DNA of 64,000 nt from JAENVT01 sp963720775 (GTDB lineage Bacteria; Actinomycetota; Acidimicrobiia; Acidimicrobiales; Ilumatobacteraceae). Location of the stretch: assembly GCA_963720775.1 (NCBI GenBank), contig CAVRGR010000006.1:620001-684000 (forward strand), given 5' to 3'. Position 1 is the stretch's first letter. Every line of letters begins with the position of its first letter. The notes beneath the pieces are model-generated. The model was not told where the DNA came from. It saw nothing but the letters and a program-made list of their open reading frames with translations, and did not search any database. Positions 61,870-64,000 of the stretch are shown one piece after another. The translations under genes and the position numbers were made by a program.

Positions 61870-62700
61870 ATGGATCGATCAGTCGTTCACGACGCACACA
61901 TGATGATCAACTTGGTGCACCGGTTGGTGTACTTCGTTCCGGAAGCGGGGGAGGAGTACGGCGTGCTCGGAGTGAAGGGCCAAGGCGGCTACTTCGCCTC
62001 GCGATCCGCCCCGATGGGTGCGGTTCCCCCCGAGGTGATCATCGCCACCTTCTACAACTTCAGCCCGCTCGCGGTCACGTCGGCCATGCCGGGGGTTTGG
62101 GAAGCAGCGTCGCCGGAGGCGCTGCAGGCCGCCCGTTTCCGAGCGGTTCGCCGAGCCCTGGATCGCGTCGGTGTCGAACTATCGAACGAGCAGATCACCG
62201 AGGCGCGCACGCTCGCCGATTCCGTGGTGGCGAGTCTCGACCTCGCCGGCAAGCCATTGGCCGCAGGCAACGCGGCTGTCGCTCTTCCCGACGATCCCCT
62301 CGTAGCTCTGTGGCAGCAGGTGACCGTGCTGCGGGAGTGGCGTGGCGACGCCCACATCGCTGTGCTCGTGGCCAACGAGATCGGGCCTTGTGAGTGCCTC
62401 GTCCTGCAGGTCGCCAGCGGACGCTTCCCACTCCGACTTGCCCAGCTCACTCGGCGTTGGGACGAGTCCCAATGGGCCGGCGCGATCGCAAACCTCGGCG
62501 ACCGTGGCTGGATGGTTGCCGACGGCACTCTCACCTCGGCCGGTGTCGAAGCCCGGAACCAGATCGAAGCCGATACGGATCGGTTGTGCGAAGCCATCTG
62601 GGCGCCCGTCGGTGATTCCGGCGCGGCCCGGCTCACCGCGTTGATCGCTCCGATCCACGCGGCAGTCGACGCGGCCGGCACGTATGCCGCCTTCACCTGA
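61870..62700 (+). CDS. SCO6745-family protein (second copy)
   Basis: A 276-residue helical protein of the SCO6745 family. It begins VVHDAHMMINLVHRLVYFVP; typical features are YFASRSAPMGAVPPEVIIAT, SPLAVTSAMPGVWEAASPEA and a second half with HIAVLVANEIGPCE and a GWMVADGTLTSAGVEARNQI winged-helix-like end. It is distinct from the paralogue at 47037. The start is an ATG at 61870. No oxidoreductase gene is adjacent, unlike the other copy. Confidence 0.78.
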   Translation: MDRSVVHDAHMMINLVHRLVYFVPEAGEEYGVLGVKGQGGYFASRSAPMGAVPPEVIIATFYNFSPLAVTSAMPGVWEAASPEALQAARFRAVRRALDRVGVELSNEQITEARTLADSVVASLDLAGKPLAAGNAAVALPDDPLVALWQQVTVLREWRGDAHIAVLVANEIGPCECLVLQVASGRFPLRLAQLTRRWDESQWAGAIANLGDRGWMVADGTLTSAGVEARNQIEADTDRLCEAIWAPVGDSGAARLTALIAPIHAAVDAAGTYAAFT

Positions 62701-62774
62701 GTCCGCCGAACTCGGTGGAGACACAGCTTGTCGGGAGTGACAGAATCAGGGCCCGAGCACAGAGGGGGTAGTTC

Positions 62775-63158
62775 ATGGCGATGGACTTGGTCATCGAGGT
62801 CGACAATCGTCCGGGCACACTTGCCCAGATCGCAGCCGCCATCAGTGATGCCGGTGTCAACCTCGCTGCGGCGACGTGTGTGGGCATGGGCGAGCGTGCC
62901 GAATTGCACATCCTCGTGCCCTTCGCCGAAGCTGCCAGGCACGCATTGGCCATAACCCATCAAGCCGTCATCACGCGCGAGCGCGAGGTGGTGGTCGTCG
63001 GTGTCGACGACCAACCAGGAGCCTTGGCGGATCTAGCCCGCAAGGTCGCCGAGGCCGGGATCGACCTCGATCTCGTCTACGTCGCTACGAACAACAGGGT
63101 GGTGTTCGGATCGAAGGACCTCGCTGGATTGAAGGCGGCCCTCGGTCAGAACCACTGA
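62775..63158 (+). CDS. ACT-domain protein (tandem)
   Basis: A 127-residue protein made of two ACT-like units: DLVIEVDNRPGTLAQIAAAI, then VVVVGVDDQPGALADLARKV followed by AEAGIDLDLVYVATNNRVVF. Such tandem ACT proteins bind amino acids and regulate or sense metabolism. A GAGGGGG ribosome-binding site precedes the ATG. It lies four bases before a proline-racemase-family gene, suggesting a link with amino acid metabolism. Confidence 0.82.
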   Translation: MAMDLVIEVDNRPGTLAQIAAAISDAGVNLAAATCVGMGERAELHILVPFAEAARHALAITHQAVITREREVVVVGVDDQPGALADLARKVAEAGIDLDLVYVATNNRVVFGSKDLAGLKAALGQNH

Positions 63159-63162
63159 ACGC

Positions 63163-64000
63163 GTGACCGAGCACGCGATGTCGGGGCGGCGAGTCATCAC
63201 AGTCGTCGGCTGCCACGCCGAAGGCGAACAGGGTGACGTGATAACCGGCGGTGTGCTTCCGCCTGCCGGCGACACGATGATGAGCAAGAAGTTGACGTTC
63301 GAGCGCGATCACGACGACATCCGCCGCCTGTTGATCTGCGAACCACGCGGCTCAGTGGCGCGTCACGTCAATCTCATCGTTCCGTCCACCCGGCCCGACT
63401 GTGCGGCAGGCGCGATCATCATGGAGCCGACGGAGTACCCGCCGATGTCGGGCTCGAACACGATGTGCATAGCCACCGTGCTGCTCGAGACCGGAATGAT
63501 CCCGATGGTCGAACCGGAGACCAGGTTCCGTCTCGACATGCCCGCCGGGCCGGTCGACATCGTGGCCGAGTGTCGCGCCGGCAAGTGCGTGTCGGTGACG
63601 TTGAAGAACGTGCCCGCCTTTGCTTTCGCACTCGACGCAGTGCTGGACGTGGTGGGACACGGTTCGATCAACATCGACATCGCCTACGGCGGCATGATCT
63701 ACGCCATCGTCGATGCGGCTGCGCTGGGCTTCGAGATCGTGCCCGACGAGGCGCGTGACCTTGCAGTGCTCGGCGAACAGATCCGCCTGGCCGCCCGCGA
63801 TCAGCACCCCGTGGTGCATCCCGAACAACCCGACATCTGCAACGTCTCGATCGTCCAGTTCGCCGGCCCGTTGACTCGTGCTGGAGACCGGGTCAGCGCC
63901 CGCAACACCTGCATCGTGTCGCCGGGGCGGTCCGACCGGTCGCCGACCGGCACCGGCACCACGGCGCGCATGGCGGTGCTGCACGCACGTGGTGTGTTGC
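63163..64000 (+). CDS. Proline racemase / hydroxyproline epimerase family protein (3' end outside window)
   Basis: An open frame from a GTG at 63163 to the window end (279 residues visible). It has VGCHAEGEQGDVITGG, the first catalytic loop MSGSNTMC (95-102) and the second, SPTGTGTTA (about 261-269). In the family the two acid/base residues are Cys/Cys in proline racemase and 4-hydroxyproline epimerase, Ser/Cys in some epimerases, and Cys/Thr in trans-3-hydroxyproline dehydratase. Here they are Ser96 and Thr262, a Ser/Thr pair. The reaction cannot be assigned. An ATG at 63178 is an alternative start. It is probably co-transcribed with the ACT-domain gene. Confidence 0.82.
   Translation, partial: MTEHAMSGRRVITVVGCHAEGEQGDVITGGVLPPAGDTMMSKKLTFERDHDDIRRLLICEPRGSVARHVNLIVPSTRPDCAAGAIIMEPTEYPPMSGSNTMCIATVLLETGMIPMVEPETRFRLDMPAGPVDIVAECRAGKCVSVTLKNVPAFAFALDAVLDVVGHGSINIDIAYGGMIYAIVDAAALGFEIVPDEARDLAVLGEQIRLAARDQHPVVHPEQPDICNVSIVQFAGPLTRAGDRVSARNTCIVSPGRSDRSPTGTGTTARMAVLHARGVL

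Overview
The window is high-GC DNA from an actinobacterium (phylum Actinomycetota). This rests on the gene content: SigB/SigF-type sigma factors with partner-switching regulators, a mycothiol-dependent-type enzyme, two luciferase-like (LLM, probably F420-using) oxidoreductases, two SCO6745-family proteins and a DUF222-HNH protein. Acidimicrobiia (Ilumatobacter-like) is my best guess at class level, but that is inference. I saw no rRNA, tRNA, insertion sequence, integrase or CRISPR array.

Layout. (1) 1-5.7 kb: a lasso-peptide gene cluster with nucleotidyltransferase, ABC exporter, a 42-residue precursor, cyclase, PqqD-like leader-binding protein, transglutaminase-like leader peptidase and an HPr-kinase-like protein. 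The core peptide ends in serine, the residue that related kinases phosphorylate. (2) 5.7-9.2 kb: a DUF4331 operon with a Tat-exported small protein and a frameshifted third gene, facing an alpha/beta hydrolase. (3) 9.5-16.3 kb: a GGDEF protein with a degenerate active site, a TetR-MFS efflux pair with a visible operator, and a heterodimeric ABC exporter. (4) 16.5-23.1 kb and 32.2-39.6 kb: a general-stress regulation region with a PP2C-type phosphatase, two SigB-like sigma factors, four RsbW-like ATP-binding proteins, two STAS proteins, a NarL-type regulator and two GAF-ANTAR proteins. Stress-type target genes lie among them (universal stress protein, DUF1269, AI-2E family, BON and small membrane proteins), together with fumarase, a calcium-type P-ATPase and a front-end desaturase. 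(5) 39.6-53.7 kb: kdpFABC followed by a frameshifted kdpD, then SCO6745, LLM and B12-binding mutase-like genes, then a second intact kdpD-kdpE pair on the other strand. (6) 53.7-64 kb: a Thr-rich LytR_C lipoprotein, an HNH protein, an SDR-GNAT-AhpD operon, an ECF42 sigma factor with its DGPF partner, a 5'-truncated flotillin with an NfeD-like partner, a DUF4242/secreted-protein pair, a second SCO6745 protein, an ACT-domain protein and a proline-racemase-family gene cut by the window end.

Two patterns cut across these regions. First, eight intergenic sites match a SigB/SigF promoter (GTTT-like box, 14 or 15 bases, GGGTA or GGGAA). All lie between 19.5 and 35 kb, upstream of stress-type genes and regulators, so this stretch looks like a sigma-factor island with part of its own regulon. 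Second, four genes (5.98, 31.9, 32.4 and 41.5 kb) are each broken by exactly one extra base, which suggests residual assembly indels rather than four independent gene deaths. The truncated flotillin and the internally deleted VOC protein cannot be explained that way and look like genuine gene decay.

How the genes work together. The lasso cluster would make, cyclise, tailor and export a knotted peptide. The SpoIIE-type phosphatase would dephosphorylate STAS antagonists, which sequester RsbW-like kinases and free SigB-like factors to read the GTTT/GGGTA promoters. KdpD-KdpE would respond to potassium or osmotic stress and probably act on the 11-bp-phased repeats in front of kdpFABC.
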